64,000 nt of DNA from Eumeta japonica (Eukaryota > Arthropoda > Insecta > Lepidoptera > Psychidae), in NCBI GenBank assembly GCA_005406025.1, contig BGZK01000479.1:124001-188000 (forward strand), read 5' to 3'. Under the pieces are notes generated by a model. It searched no databases, was not told the origin of the DNA, and was given only the letters and a program-made list of their open reading frames with translations. Below are positions 1 to 13,200 of the stretch, piece after piece. Position numbers and translations under genes: made by a program. Position 1 is the first letter of the stretch. Each line of letters starts with the position of its first letter.

Positions 1-551
1 CAGAAAATTAGAAACACGTTAAACGTATTTACTTAGTTGTTCTCGAGTAAAGTTTGATGTACTAAGTACTTTCGTGGCGCGAGGCGACGCGGCGCGGGCG
101 AGATGCGTCGGGTCGGGCGAACGCGCGATCGGTGACGCGCGACACTTTAATAATGCAGTAGCAATAAAACTGAACTTATATATTCATTACAGTTCAGCTG
201 TATTTAAATTGGTCTATACCGTATGGAATCGATCATGCATTTTTTCACAAATATTCATAATCTCCTTCTTTTGTAGAACAACTTTGCCAAAGAAACCATA
301 GTGATTGTAGTAGCCATTTCAGAGAAAAATAATTCAGAACGTGACCGTATAAATTCACGAAGTTCACCCTTAGCCTTAGCGACTGCTGACGGACGCGCGT
401 GCCCGCCGCAATGTGTGTAAAGTTGCTTGCAGGTCTAAATTATATTTATCTCTAATGCACTCGCAGGATGTTCGTTTACTCTTTCGCGTGTGCTCTACAA
501 ATATGGTAACGTAATTTAGGTTTACTAGGGTATATACGGGTGGCACATATA

Positions 552-554
<3 letters not shown>

Positions 555-612
<58 letters not shown>
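555..612. repeat. (TA)n microsatellite
   Basis: About 29 uninterrupted TA units ending in gtgtg. Open frames across it are artefacts of the repeat. Confidence 0.97.
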
Positions 613-618
<6 letters not shown>

Positions 619-685
619 AAAGAGGAGCAAACGTGTATGCAAGTCATCAGAGAGTAGATGAACATTCACAACTGCAAAAAGAGTC

Positions 686-765
686 ACCAATGTATTGCCG
701 GCTTTTGAGGATGAAGCAGGATATCTTTTGGAGAGGTTTAAGTTTATGGAAAGGGAAGAGGGGAG
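686..765 (+). repeat. Possible fragment of dispersed repeat B
   Basis: Contains 'ttgccggcttttgagga', resembling the part that follows 'gcgttgccgg' in the copies at 5.7, 37.4 and 48.5 kb. Weak match, small fragment. Confidence 0.35.
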
Positions 766-2362
766 TGGGCCACCGGGACTCTCACTTACTGAAATAAATT
801 CAAGAGCGGAATCTGCGAAATCGCGTCCGTAATCTGTGATAGTGTAATCAGCTTAAGCATTTTACTGGTCGAGTTCATCCTTTTTTGTGCTGCAGCCGAG
901 TTGGGTACCACAATAGGGTATCAGTAATAGGTGACCAACCAATTGATAATATTACAGAACGTCAGCAATATTATCGGCATTTACTAGCTCCCTCCGGCTT
1001 AGATATAAGAATGTATTATAAATTTTCTTTAGACAATTCTCGCTTTTACTTCTCCATCTTCATTTAGTGGGTTTACTTTTAATTTGATGGGTCAATAGCT
1101 AAGTAAAAAGAAAAGTTTCTCTATTAAATATAATATTATATTTCTTATGTATTGGTAGACTACGGCTTCTAAAGATCCTTTGAAAACATAAGTATTTGAA
1201 ACAGAAACAGATCTTGAAATCAATGTTTATTCTTATAATATATCCTAATTAACTTTTTTGTAGCGTAACAGAATAAACACAGAGAGTTTTGTCTGAACCG
1301 AATGAATAGTTTTTCTGGGTTCTAAACAAATAAATAGAATAGAATTTTTTTTTTTAAATCAAGGGTCGACTAATTATACTTATTTTTTATGCGATCTAAA
1401 GTATTTTCAAAATTACAGGCATAATCTATTTACAGTTTCGTAGCAGTACAGATGACCGCTCGACATGTAAGGACACTACAATTTTTTCAACCTGATAAAG
1501 AGCGTTATACAATGTAATGTTACGAAAATCGGTCAGTAGTTTTTATGCGAGACTCGAAAAAACAATCAAACACGACAAAAATCGAATATTCAGAGATTTG
1601 AAATCAGGCGCATCTAAAAACATGTAACCTTATTTTTTTTAATTTTTAAGTGAGCAGACACACTTCTGCTACAATTTTATGACAGTATAAATAAATGGTT
1701 GTCATGTGCCATACACATCAGTTAATTATCATCGAACGTAAACAGAAGTATTTATTAAAGTAACCAGTAGTAATGAATTATCCACCTTTATGTCATTACT
1801 GGCAACACGGACTCTTACAGACTTTCGTATTTAGCCACTGAGGTATATGTACTAACCTTGTGGCACAAGGCTAGCAATCCAGTTAGCGTGACCTTTGTGT
1901 CGGTAAGACTAAGAGACGTACATTAAATAAGTTTACGAAACTATACATTCGTTTATGTATTTTTGAAGTTATACACGGGACGTACTATAAGTTTCTGGAA
2001 TTGGCCACTTTCATAAACAACATGTAAAAAGCAATTACTAAGTTTGAAAACGAAACTCTTTGGCTGTAAAATACAATTTTTTTTTATTTAACTGTCAATT
2101 GTTTTTACATTGTGGCGTCATTTTAAAAATTACGTGTCTTCATCACTATGGATTTAGACCGTAAAAATTTTCGTAGTATGATTTTCTACGATATTAAGTG
2201 TAATTTGGCGATGAAGCACCATGTAAGACTACTATTTATAACTGGGTCGTAGAATTCAAGCGCGGTCGTGTCAATCTCACTGAAGAATTTCGTGATGGTC
2301 GCCCATCCACCGCTATGAACAACAAAAACATCGATTTCATATCCAAGGGTATGAAATACAAT

Positions 2363-2414
2363 CAATCCTACACAAATATTTGGGTATTAGTACCCAAATG
2401 TTTGTGTAGGATTG
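2363..2414. repeat. Hairpin 1 inside mariner copy 1
   Basis: 24-base arms 2363-2386 and 2391-2414 with a 4-base loop; 23 of 24 positions pair. The left arm matches ordinary mariner sequence found in copy 2 (caatcctacac...ttgggta). Confidence 0.95.
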
Positions 2415-2420
2415 TGTGTC

Positions 2421-2469
2421 AAATTGTGTGGGATCCATCGCTGTGCTCACGATGGATCCCATACAATTT
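2421..2469. repeat. Hairpin 2 inside mariner copy 1
   Basis: 20-base arms 2421-2440 and 2450-2469 around a 9-base loop; 19 of 20 positions pair. Copy 2 has only one arm's worth of sequence (gtggatcccacacaa) here. Confidence 0.95.
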
Positions 2470-2838
2470 GACTGAAGCTCAAAAAACGTACCGCGTCACT
2501 TGATGCAATGCCATACCTACCTGATTCAAGGAAGGGGCTTCAAATTTGGTGTTGGACATAATAATAGGTGACGAAACATAGAGTTATTGCTATTATCCCA
2601 AAATGAATCAGCAATCGACATCCGAAATGAGCCGACACCAACTAAAGTAGAGCGCGAGCGAAGGGATTTTAAGTTGATGCTTGTTTCTTTTATTAATAAA
2701 ACATTTGTTTGCCGGAAGTTTCCGAACACCGTAAAATAATTGTAAACGTCATATCATTTATTATCAATAATGCCAATTCTCACACGGCCAAACAAACAAA
2801 TAAATTGTTGAAGAAGAAAAACGTAGAACTTATGACTC

Positions 2839-2874
2839 GTCGGGACTGTATGCAATCCTGCATACAGTCCCGAC
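2839..2874. repeat. Hairpin 3 inside mariner copy 1
   Basis: Perfect 16-base arms 2839-2854 and 2859-2874 with loop atcc. The right arm is the normal codon stretch before the SPDL motif; the left arm is an inverted extra copy. Confidence 0.96.
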
Positions 2875-3194
2875 CTGGTTGGTATCTTGTGACTTTTTTG
2901 TTCGCAAAATTAGGACCAATTAAGTGATTTTCATCACCAGAAGAGGCTGTTGAAGAGTATGAAAAATATGTCTCCAAGATCACCGGGGTGGATTGGCATA
3001 AATGTTTCAAAATAAATTTATTCCTATGAAAAATGCATTTAAACTAACAAAGAATATTTTGAGAAACAATAAATTCATTTTTGACCATTCATAGTAATTT
3101 TTTCTCGTTCATTCCAAAAAATTTCTGTGCGCCCTACGTATTTATTTTGACACAGTAGGGAAAAATATTGAAAGTGAATTTTTAAGATGCACGC

Positions 3195-3860
3195 GGACAC
3201 CAACATCTAATTAAACGAAACGAAGTCACGCGCATGCCGACATTTAAATCGACACCACGAAGTTGATTGGTAAATGTCTCTCAAGTTTTGTAGAATAGGG
3301 TACCAACAAAGTTAGTGTGAAAGACATCATCACGTAGACGTACACGTGCGCGTGAGAGCTGATAATTACGTTCAAGGCAGTTGTTAAATATCAGTAAGAA
3401 TGAAATATATTTATATAAAAAGATGCGTGCGTGTTTGTTTTAATTTATATACGATGGTGATTGATATTTTTATTGTTAATTTATTGTGAATGCTAGTGAT
3501 AAAAGTTGTGTTTTATTTTGTAAATTTTTTAAGTACGATTATAGATTTGAACTTAAAAGCCAATGTGTATTATTATTATTTGATTGAATTATAAATTATT
3601 ATTATTGAATTATTATTTAACAAATAATCTATTCTCATTATTTTCGGTACATTAATCGATTCTGATACACAGATACACATAAAATTATTTAATTAATCGT
3701 ACACTGGTTTTTACGAAAGTAGAGTACTTACATACGGGATTAAATTTAGAAGTTATTTCTGACGTTATATTTATTTTGTTACACCAAAAATGTATAATTT
3801 CTTACGTGCTTACATATGTACAGACACACATACATACGCAAACACAAGGGTTTTTTTTTT
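3195..3860 (+). repeat. Dispersed repeat family A, copy 1
   Basis: Shares several ordered blocks with 54.35-56.11 kb: 'atcgacaccacgaagttg', 'atagggtaccaacaaagt', 'gataaaagt' and 'tgtataatttcttacgtgc'-like. No coding capacity recognised. In copy 2 the family is split by another element. Confidence 0.8.
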
Positions 3861-5689
3861 TATTTTACACATATATCTTAGGTCTTTAGCGATATTCCTC
3901 ACGAGTGACGAGAACCACCCCGCAGACATAAGACACGAGGTAACTGTGCACTATCTAGGACGTTTATCAGTCGAGTTGGAGTCTTCGGTAGAACGGTTTG
4001 TATATATATTTAAAATTTTAGTGCAATCGGGGGACTCGTAAATTGTGTTTTCGTAACAAAATTGTCCCAATTTTCCCCAGGCTTTAATAAAATTTCGGAT
4101 ACACACGAACTTTGCTGTTATGCAGGAAAGTTATTAATTACTCCAACAGACTTTGTGTGTGTAGTGAAGTTCGTTGGATTCATGGCGCATTTTGAATGAG
4201 TCGAAATAGAATTTATCTTTAATATCATATTCCCTTACCATAAATCATAAGTTTAACTTTTTTATTCGGTTCATATTCATATGTAAATAATATGATAATT
4301 TTGGGACAATCATGTTTATTGTTGTTTTTTTGTGGACGAACATTTTTAATTTTGGTTTTTTTTTAATGACTAATTACAGGGGATTAAGCAGGAGATGTTC
4401 ATCGGCTAAAATGAGCAAACCTTTATAATGTAATAAGAACATTGAAAATTTTTTTGGCACGAATTTTACGGTCACTTTCAGGAAGTAAATGGCTTTATCC
4501 TAAAAAAATCACCAACAAAATGTAAATAAAGCAATAATGTCGTAAGCGTCAAAGGTACTAATGTTAAAAACTATGTGAAATGCGTCAATTACTATTGAAA
4601 TTGGTTAGTTATACATATATTGTTAAATGCATTAATTGAAGTTGTATTACGATATTTAAAATGCTTGGAATCGCTCCACATGAAAAATTAAGTCGCAATC
4701 AATTTAAAAAATATATTAAAAAATCCCATATATATATTATCAAGTTCTCTTTAACCAACGTATAGAATATAAAACCGATAATTTTTATTAACCAATACTA
4801 ATTAGCGATAACATTTAATGAACTTCGCCGAGCATTGCGAAGCCTTTAACATCAGTTAACGCAATCGAGAGATAGCGTCGGAGAAAAAATAAGTTTCGAA
4901 CGAATCGATTCATTGAGATGGAGTTAACTGAGCTGAAAAAAAAATTCTCTTTGGGTAATCTGAAAATTGGAGTTCAATCGGTTTAAAAATTTAAAAAACA
5001 ATTGGTTTTTTTATACATATATTTTTTTCTGTTCTGTTTGTCGTTTCAGCATCTTAGGTACGGATACTGTTTACGAGGTTCTATGATTGTCGCTGGCCTT
5101 CGTTCCGTCAGAACGCGTTAATTACGCCATTCGGTAGATCTACACTTAATTCGCTTGTTACAAGTTTATTCAAACCGAATGTCGGTGTAGGTCGTACTGA
5201 TCATCGGATTATTAGACACCTTTTACCCTACGAAATGTCAACGGTGGAGATAGTAATTCTTGCTGGGTTTTATATTCATCTCGCTGGATGGGAATAGTAA
5301 TCGTAGTCAACGATTTTGAAATGGTGATGAAATTGAAGAATTAGGTATATTCCTTATTTTTAGATATGAAAAAAAAAATAAGTGCAAGTCCCATTCGCGT
5401 GCAGAAGGTTCCGTACATTATCTATGGTATTTTTTAAATCAATTCATTGTCTATCGTTGAATTCTGTTTGCCGTATATTCTTGAATATGTGGATTGAAAA
5501 CGAGTATAGAAGATATTCTTTTTTGATTTTTCCTTAAAATAAAATAATGCAAAGTCCACTATAAATTGACACTTGATAAGTATGTGAGTATGTACTCAGC
5601 GAATGTCAGTTTGTTCTGGACATTGAACAGAAGCGAAACATAAAGTCTAGAATATACTGATACGCACTAAGTATGCACTCGTGTACACG
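3861..5689. other. Non-coding stretch, nothing recognised
   Basis: AT-rich DNA with poly-T and poly-A runs. An 83-codon open frame near 3790-4041 begins inside repeat A and resembles nothing known to me. Confidence 0.5.
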
Positions 5690-5855
5690 TACTGAGCGTC
5701 AGTTTATTTTTATAGGATCTATAAAATCGGAAAGTAGATGGCCACCGCCGCCCACGGACACCCGAAGATCCAGAGCAGTCGCATGTGCGTTGACGGGCTT
5801 TTAAATGGGAACACGCTCTTTTCTTGATAAACCCCCACGTCAAAGTTCGATTGCG
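5690..5855 (+). repeat. Dispersed repeat B (SINE/LINE-like), copy
   Basis: Contains 'gccaccgccgcccacggac', 'gtgcgttgacgggc' and 'acacgctcttttcttga', the ordered core of a repeat I recognise as common in Lepidoptera. Also at 37.43-37.54 kb (inverted) and 48.47-48.61 kb. Confidence 0.8.
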
Positions 5856-6374
5856 CATATCGTTAATGGTAAATAATTTCAGAGCCACACCGTACGTATC
5901 AGAAAATTGCGCATATAGCGTACGGCAATAGAACTCCGGTCATCAAGATGGTGTTGATGGTATTTCTGGCGAGGAGAACGATGATGGAAATCAGCGCCAG
6001 GAACGAGGTTTAAATAGCGATAGAGCATTTCTCCCCAAGGCCAGTGGGTCGAGTTGGCCAGTTTAGACTGGATAATGAAATAAAACAAAACGAGGTGTAC
6101 ATACTTTTTATAAGTTTGCCTGTAGTCTATAAGCAAAACATCATTTTCTTATGTATTTTTTTCAATAATTTCAGACGTAGTAGTTTTAGAGATAAAGGAG
6201 AAATGGTTATTATTCATTTTTTTTCTTTAATAACTTTAAAATAATTTACTTTAGATTCATAAAAGAAAGTGTGTTCAAAACCTTCACGAAATGTGCTTTC
6301 CTTTGACATGACACATGGTACGACTTATAAAATTTCTTTTTTATTTAATCTCAAGTTATAAACAAAATTTAGAT

Positions 6375-6500
6375 ATTTACGTACATGCCTGTGTCCTCAA
6401 TTCGTCCAATAGATTCAGAGCAAAATAGCTGTGACAGACGGACATAGACCCAAATCATCTTATAAGGTATCCGTTTTTCATTTGGTGTTACATAAGCCTA
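6375..6500 (+). repeat. Fragment of dispersed repeat C
   Basis: Shares 'agcaaaatagctgtgacaga' followed by 'ggtatccgtttttcatttgg'-like with 33.43-33.55 kb. The pattern of an 'agtag..tc.gagc...ctgtgacagac' block then a 'ggttcgtttttcat' tail is a widespread lepidopteran repeat. Confidence 0.65.
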
Positions 6501-7157
6501 AAATGAGAGAGTAGTGTAGTTACTGAATCTGAAAGTTAGCTGGAAAAAAAAAGTTGTATTTTTGACTGTGTTTTTTAATATTGCAAATAAAGATTGTGTA
6601 GTGAATTTGTAAATGCAATAATAAAATGACCGCAACTTTTGCTATTAATTAGTATATAACATTTTTCATTGAAAAAATTCCGACTGAAAAATTTTAGGTC
6701 AATTTAAAGAGAATAGAACGAATTTATTGCGTGAGGAAGTATGTAATGGAGACATTTGTTTGACAGGCTGTTGATAGACGCAGACATTTTATGCCGTTAG
6801 ATTAGATTCAATGAAATGAAACAATTAATTTCGTATTCCTCGAAGCACATTAAGAATCAAATCAGATGTATTTATTCACTAAGTAAGTAACATTTAAAGG
6901 GACAAACAAAATTTTACTAAGCGTAGGCACCAAGTATTCAAGTCAAGACTCAAAGTCTAATACCGGCTTGTTGAGGGCGCGACGTGAGCTTTTGAACTTC
7001 CAAAAGATAAAAGGAAGTCAAACTGCCATTTTCACAGAGAAAATTAGCATCGAGTTAATAAACGGGCCCCATCGGCGTTCACGGCCGCGCCTCCGTTTTC
7101 GTTCGCGAAAAGTGGACCTTTTAAAATTGCGAGAACTATGAGAGGATTTCACGTTAC
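6501..7157. other. Intron next to exon 16, nothing recognised
   Basis: AT-rich, with a short GC-rich segment at about 7065-7110 just downstream of the exon 16 donor. No repeat or exon recognised. Confidence 0.5.
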
Positions 7158-7248
7158 CTGATCCCTTTGAGCAGTCCCGGCACGACCGCCTCCTGTTTCG
7201 TGTACGTCGAGCCGATTTTAATTATTTTATCGCTCGTTTCCGCCGCCT
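7158..7248 (-). CDS. Dscam-like exon 16: middle of FNIII-2, last exon found
   Basis: 91 nt, acceptor atttcag, donor TCAG|gtaacg. Reads [18 protein letters not shown] then [11 protein letters not shown], the D-E strands and the L-L-K-G-x-x-Y turn of FN2. It ends mid-domain in phase 2, so the following exon should supply the Tyr and the F-G strands. I could not find it in the remaining 7.1 kb. Confidence 0.9.
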
Positions 7249-10200
7249 CTGAAATAGGATTATCGTTATACAAAAGAATTATCGACTATCTTTATTTTTC
7301 GTTAAATATCGAATGTCGTTGTACAGAGAAGCTTCGAGAAGCTACGGAGAAGGGTTTCTGATAAAAATAAGTTTCGTCGTGACCTACGCAGTAAAAATAA
7401 TTTACGAGACGTCGCTTCATCGTCGATATAAAATGAACGTCACGTTCACGTGTAAATAGTATTATAATGTTGTGGTCGTACAAAAAATTCTTATTTCGTT
7501 TTTTGATCCTTCGTGAAAGTTATTTCTAAAATATGTTGACGTTTACTCAAATCATATAAACATTTTTGTTTGTTCCAAAATTGTGAAGATCTCCGGTGTG
7601 GAAATATCGTATGGTTTTTCAATGAAACGATACAATATGTATGTGAGTGAAGTTAATAATAAAAACGGGATCGAGAGAGCGATTAGAATCGGAACTCAAA
7701 ACGGCACCGAGATCCGAACCAGGACTTGAACCGGCTCGTTGTCGAGCACGAAAACGAAATCGGAGTCAGGATAAAATTCCAATGCAACCTTGAGTCGGAA
7801 GCAAGCCGAAGACCAGGACAAGAACTGATAGCGAAAACGATGTTAGAAGAGGGATACTTTTACCAGGACTTCGCGGTAGTCTGATAGGACCACGATAGGA
7901 TCCAGGTTATGATATAAAAGATTTATTTCCTAATTGTATCGACTTTTGCACGCGGGCGAAGCTTTGGAAAAAAGTGGATATGACCTGAAGTGTTCCGATT
8001 ACGAGAGCTATCAATATAATAAAATATTGTTTTGACAATCATAAAGGCTTAGTAGTTAAGATATTTTCTTTGGTCGTGAGAAATCCGGATTCTATTGTCG
8101 ATCTGACAGTGAATTTATAAATTAACTTAGTTTCTTATTAAGCTGATACTTATATTTCTAGTTTGCATTCATGTGGTGCAGAATGGTCTGAATTATGGTA
8201 TCGCACATGCATGTTGTTGAATCATTTTGAAGGGCTACTTTTGACGGCTGTCGAATTGGTTCTGATGGAATCTGACCTATTTGTAAAAACATATTAACAT
8301 TTATTAAATTAAATAGAAGTAATTATATTTAAATTGAATATTAGCCAAAGTAATTGAATACCTATTAAAATATCACATTATGTAGAGAATAAGAATCTAC
8401 TATAATTTTCTTCAAATGCGTAAGCAGAAATCGTGGTCTGTTGGAAGAATATAAGCTGTAAATTATAAATAAGTATAGAGCAATATATGTATAATACAAT
8501 TAAATATATTATAATACAATTATAATACAATTTATTCTAATGAAACTAACAATATAATAGAAGTACTTGTTAATTGCTAATCGCAATTAAAACCTTAATT
8601 ATTTTTCTGAATCCTCTTGTCTATCTCTTTCTTTATAGCGAAATAAGGTGATGTGAAAGTATGTGTCGATTTTTATATAAGCCACATTCAAGAAGGATCC
8701 GGGGAGAGGTTGTGATCTCCTACTCCCCCCTCCTGCCCACTTATTCGCCTCTGGCCACATCACTATCATATCAGCGCGTAGTGACAACGCTCGTAGTCTC
8801 ACAAAGGGACACTGATTTCTTTGAACGAAAACTCACAAAGGAATTTAATTACTAAATTAATTATAAGCATGGAATTTTATATAAAAGATATTCTTTTGCG
8901 TATTAACGCCCGTACCACGACTTTCTCTTGTATTAATTTTAGAACTAACTTGTAAAGTTATTCCGTGTCAAAACTGAACTTGAAGTAAGTTGTCGAAGAA
9001 GCGCCTAATCTCATACCATCATACTATAGCAAATATTAAATATGAATAACCAAAAAGGAAAAGAAAACTGATAACCGTCGATATAGTTGTATTTTTTCAC
9101 AAAGAGGTTTGAATAATTTAATATGAAGTGGCAACCTTAATTTTCTTTAGAGACCACTGATTTATATATTACTATGTTGTACATAGATGAACTAAGCACT
9201 ACCTTAAACAAGCCTCTTTGGTTAGTAAGCTTTGACATAAGTAATGTCGGAATCAAGGTATTTCTGATAGAATGATGTAGTTAGCGCACAGCGCTGTTAA
9301 GAGACGGAGAGTCGGCAGTCAATAATTATTTTTTTCATCGTAATTCGTAAACACACACACACACACACACACACATGCACGAACATATATATATATAAAT
9401 CTTAAATATAACAATATTTAAGATTTTAAAATTTCCGCGAGTGGTCGCTTAAGTGCAAAACGACGTCAATCTCGCCTGAAGCCCTTTAATCACATGTACT
9501 AAGTGGTCCTTTAAAACGGTCACACACCAATGAACGATATTACCTTTGATGTTAGAGACTTGTGCCACACATCGCACTTTGTAACCCAATATGACTCCGT
9601 TGTGGGACTCGGAGGGCGGTGGGAACCACTTGACCCTCAGCTCGCCCGGCGCGTCGGTCTGCTCTACCTGGACGCCGACGGGGGCTGACGACGGAGCTGC
9701 AATAGACGGTCTTATACTCCAGACGTCGACAATCATGCGTACGACTGTACATCCGTACACCATAAGCGGTTCACTGCTTTTTATTGTTTAAGGTATGCGG
9801 TATACATACATAAATATATGCGGATATACTGTTACCATAAATAGAATGGTGTTGTTTTACACACTAACTCGATGCGACTTGAGTAATATCCACGTATTGA
9901 AGATTCCAATGAACATTTTGAGGCTTAAGTGGTTATAAGCCGGCCACGAAGGCGGTCCCAATCGTAGTACATGTGACAAAGTTCTATCTTACTTTGTCGC
10001 CCCAATATTTTCTCTCCTCCCGTGTTCGAGAACCGACTGCGATATTATGTGACTGGAACCTTGTCATATACACGGAGTTGATGGCAGTTACGGTTTCTAT
10101 TGTAATATTTCCTTTTCTGAGACATTATCACGTTCTTTGTAGCTTTTAAAATAAACGATATCCGCAACCACTCAGTGGTTCCAGCATGCGAATTTGAACA

Positions 10201-13200
10201 AGCACGTTCACCCCGTGTTAATAGCGAGGCAATCACTGATTACATCATTTGGTTTATGATGTGACCAGATTTAAAGAAGATTCTGAGACAAATCATGATA
10301 CGACTTATATTAATGTATAAATTTTGTACACATCAAGTATGTTAAAATAACTTATTAGAAATATTTTTGTACGAGAAAACTGAATAAAGTAATTTTTCAT
10401 TAACAATTGAGACTGTGTAGATGAGGGTATAAAGTGTTTTTTTTATCAAGGTTCGGTGGTCGTACTTATGGAGAATATACGACTAGTCCATAAAATTCAA
10501 CGCGACAGGTGAAATAGTTCCAGTCGTATGTTTTCATAACAAACACGAAACGTCAGATTTTATAGACGTACAGTCATTTCTTTGTGATTCGAGAACTTTT
10601 TCCGAGTCGATGCAACGTCGCCGTTACTCACCACACGCTCGCGCTCCGCTCGTGAATTAATACGGACGCGGCGCGCAAGTTGCGGCAAACGAAAGCCTTC
10701 GAGGTATGCAAACGAAGTCGACTCGCGACGTGCGAGGTAAATAAATACCTTCCTCGTTCGTGGAGAAGCGAACGGGCGCGCTGTAGGGGCTCAGGTCGGC
10801 CTCGTTGCCGGCAGCCACGCGCGCGCTGTACGCGGCGGCCGGCTGCAGCGCCTCCAGCTCGACCGAGTGCCGTATACCTTCCGACCTGTGCGGATAAGTA
10901 GTTTATTTTCATTATCCATAACTTATTAAGACTATTGTATAATTTTTTTTCGAGGTTCCGCATCTCATCCCTTGTAGGACCGCTTCGTTGTTCGTTTGTC
11001 TATATGTGAGAATGTCTCTTTTTTTTTTGCATCGATGCGTCAACTTGAAAATAATAGCGGTTGTTCAGGTCTACGGTTCCTTAAGATTGCAATAAAAAAA
11101 AGAAGTTTCTAAGTAAGCGGAATAAAAAAATATGGCCATATTCGCTGTATGTTTTGTCATATAACGAATTCTCAAGTAAATCAAAATCAACAGGGTATTT
11201 CCCGTCGACTTATCATCAAATTTGACAAGTAGCACGGCATCACAACGAAAAAAGAAAAAAATCCAAAAATCGTTAACTTTTTGCATTATTTTTTATTGCT
11301 ATTATAATTTGTTACTTCCATTTAAATATGGATAGTGATGTAGATCGATTTTGGATAAACAATTTTAAAGCTCTCACTATGAAAATTGCGGTTTGCGAAA
11401 ATTAGGATATTTTTTTAAAATTTACCAATCGTTATTCCTGATCAATATCGTGGCAAATATATTTACATAAATAATTGACTTTGTACGAAGCCTTTAGGGT
11501 TGACTCTTATTCGCACTTTTTGATTGGTTTTTGGAACGAAATTCCTCATCGTGCACTTGGCGAATAGGGGTTATATTGAAAAAAGTCTCTGACCAACACT
11601 TTTGGGACAAAGAGGCGAAAGAGGGAAAAAGGTAACCTTAGTGTACTTGGCGCCGGCAGGCGACTGCTCTAGATTCGTTGGCTATCTTATTATAGCTTGT
11701 TGACAAGCGTATGTAATATAGGTATATTCCTGCAGCACAGACGTGCGGTGTACGTATCGGCAATATCGTGCGTGCGTGTGTGCGTACGCGCGCGCGCGCG
11801 AGTGTGTGTGTGTATGTGCGCGCGTACGTGTGCGTGTGTGTATATCTATTTAATAAAAATATGTTATAGACTATATGAAATATAGAGAAAAATCGCGTCT
11901 TGACTCGAATAGACATTTAATTTCATACTTAAAAACGTATCACATATACTGATTATTTTCTAAGTCATCCATATCGCTTAAGTAATGCTAGAACTTAGCT
12001 GATCGCGAAATATTTTGCTATTAGTAAGATATAGCAAGTGTCGTATAATGATAGACAATGTTCGATACACACACACATATATGCAACGAATTTTGTCACA
12101 TTTGCATATATACACACGCATGTAATAACAAATAACGTATTAAATAAAATGTCACGACACACACCATACTTATGTCGATACTGAATACAACTGACCCATC
12201 ATACTCTGTCATGTAACGCTCGCCGAGCGAGTATAGCAGAGGCGCGTTGATTATTTTTCTCTCGCTCCCTTAATCGACTCAAACCGATTATATCCGAACC
12301 AGCGTTACACAACCGACCGTGACGGCTCAGTCTATTTCAATACCCACAAAAAAGTGCCTAGCGCTCTTATAGTTATGAGTCTATGGACGTTTGTTAGTTG
12401 TAATTGGGATTTTAATCATTCGATGCGAAATCGTTTGTAGATCGTTACAGGCTATTTATAATACAAAAAATTGTTGTGTGTGTTTATGAACGTTTGTCAA
12501 CGGATTGTAATTGGGACTTTATTATTCAACGCGGAATTATTTGTAGTTTGTTAGAGGATATTTATAACAAAAAGTGTTAAATATGTTTGTATAGATGTTT
12601 TTCATACGCCGGTGGCTGGATGAATTATAATTGAGACTTTGACTATTCGACGAGAATTCGTTTGCAGACGGGTATAGGTTATTTATTATATTAAAATGGC
12701 AAAAGTATGATCTTATAGATGTTTGCCATACGCTGGATCCTTGACGGATTGTGATCAAAGTTTGCAAAGAGGTAGAGTATGTTCTCAAATAGCATATTAG
12801 ATTAATATTATAAGATTATATTACATTCATTCATAGCCTAGAAGGACCAAGATTCAAAAAATGACACTATTAGAATAGCGGGACCAGGAACATATCTGAC
12901 AGTAGAAATTACAACGAGAACGGCTAATACTTAAAAGTGAAGGGATTTATTCTATGCATACACGAGCAGAAACACAGGCATATTTTTCTCATGAAAAAAA
13001 AAAATTACAGATTGTTAATCTACGGCTAACGAAGAGGGCAGGTAATATATATATATGTATGTATAATGAAAATATTTTTTCTTTGACTCCTAAAATCTCG
13101 GAAACTACTGTACGTATCGGCATTGGACCGTGACTAGTCGACGCGGATTCCTTTATAAGATGGTTATAGGCTATTTGTGATACAAAAAAATGTAAAATTA

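Larger units (their letters stand above)
1..1959. other. Gene-free flank, presumed Dscam-like intron
   Basis: AT-rich non-coding DNA. It holds a GC-rich patch at about 76-150 with no convincing splice sites, a TA microsatellite and a possible fragment of dispersed repeat B. I see no coding exon. Confidence 0.5.
1960..3100 (+). mobile_element. Decayed mariner-family transposon, copy 1
   Basis: Tc1/mariner transposase relic. A helix-turn-helix segment is readable (TIYNWVVEFKRGRVNL followed by FRDGRPSTA), then WDI.TGDET-like, NASSHTAKQTN-like and EEAVEEYEK-like segments in shifting frames. Stops and frameshifts throughout, so it is not functional. It is clearly homologous, from about 1965 onward, to the copy at 48.8-50.0 kb, including non-coding ends. 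Three inverted duplications interrupt the transposase region and are absent from the other copy. Exact terminal repeats were not resolved. Confidence 0.9.
7249..9543 (-). other. Intron between exons 15 and 16
   Basis: 2.3 kb. Holds a degenerate purine-rich repeat (about 7660-7890), an AT-rich section with repeated 'tataatacaatt' around 8485-8535, and a CA microsatellite. No exon seen. Confidence 0.85.

Noticed and set aside
76..150. GC-rich patch as the missing FNIII-2 exon
   Set aside because: No acceptor with a pyrimidine tract, and no frame gives the expected Y...V.A.N..G pattern.
376..690. 104-codon minus-strand open frame
   Set aside because: Its central part is translation of the (TA)n tract; no motif or splice context.
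10680..10901. Plus-strand open frame of 73 codons
   Set aside because: Shadow of the GC-rich exon 14 on the other strand.
11638..11916. Open frames on both strands rich in His-Thr-Arg
   Set aside because: Produced by the GT/CG microsatellite.
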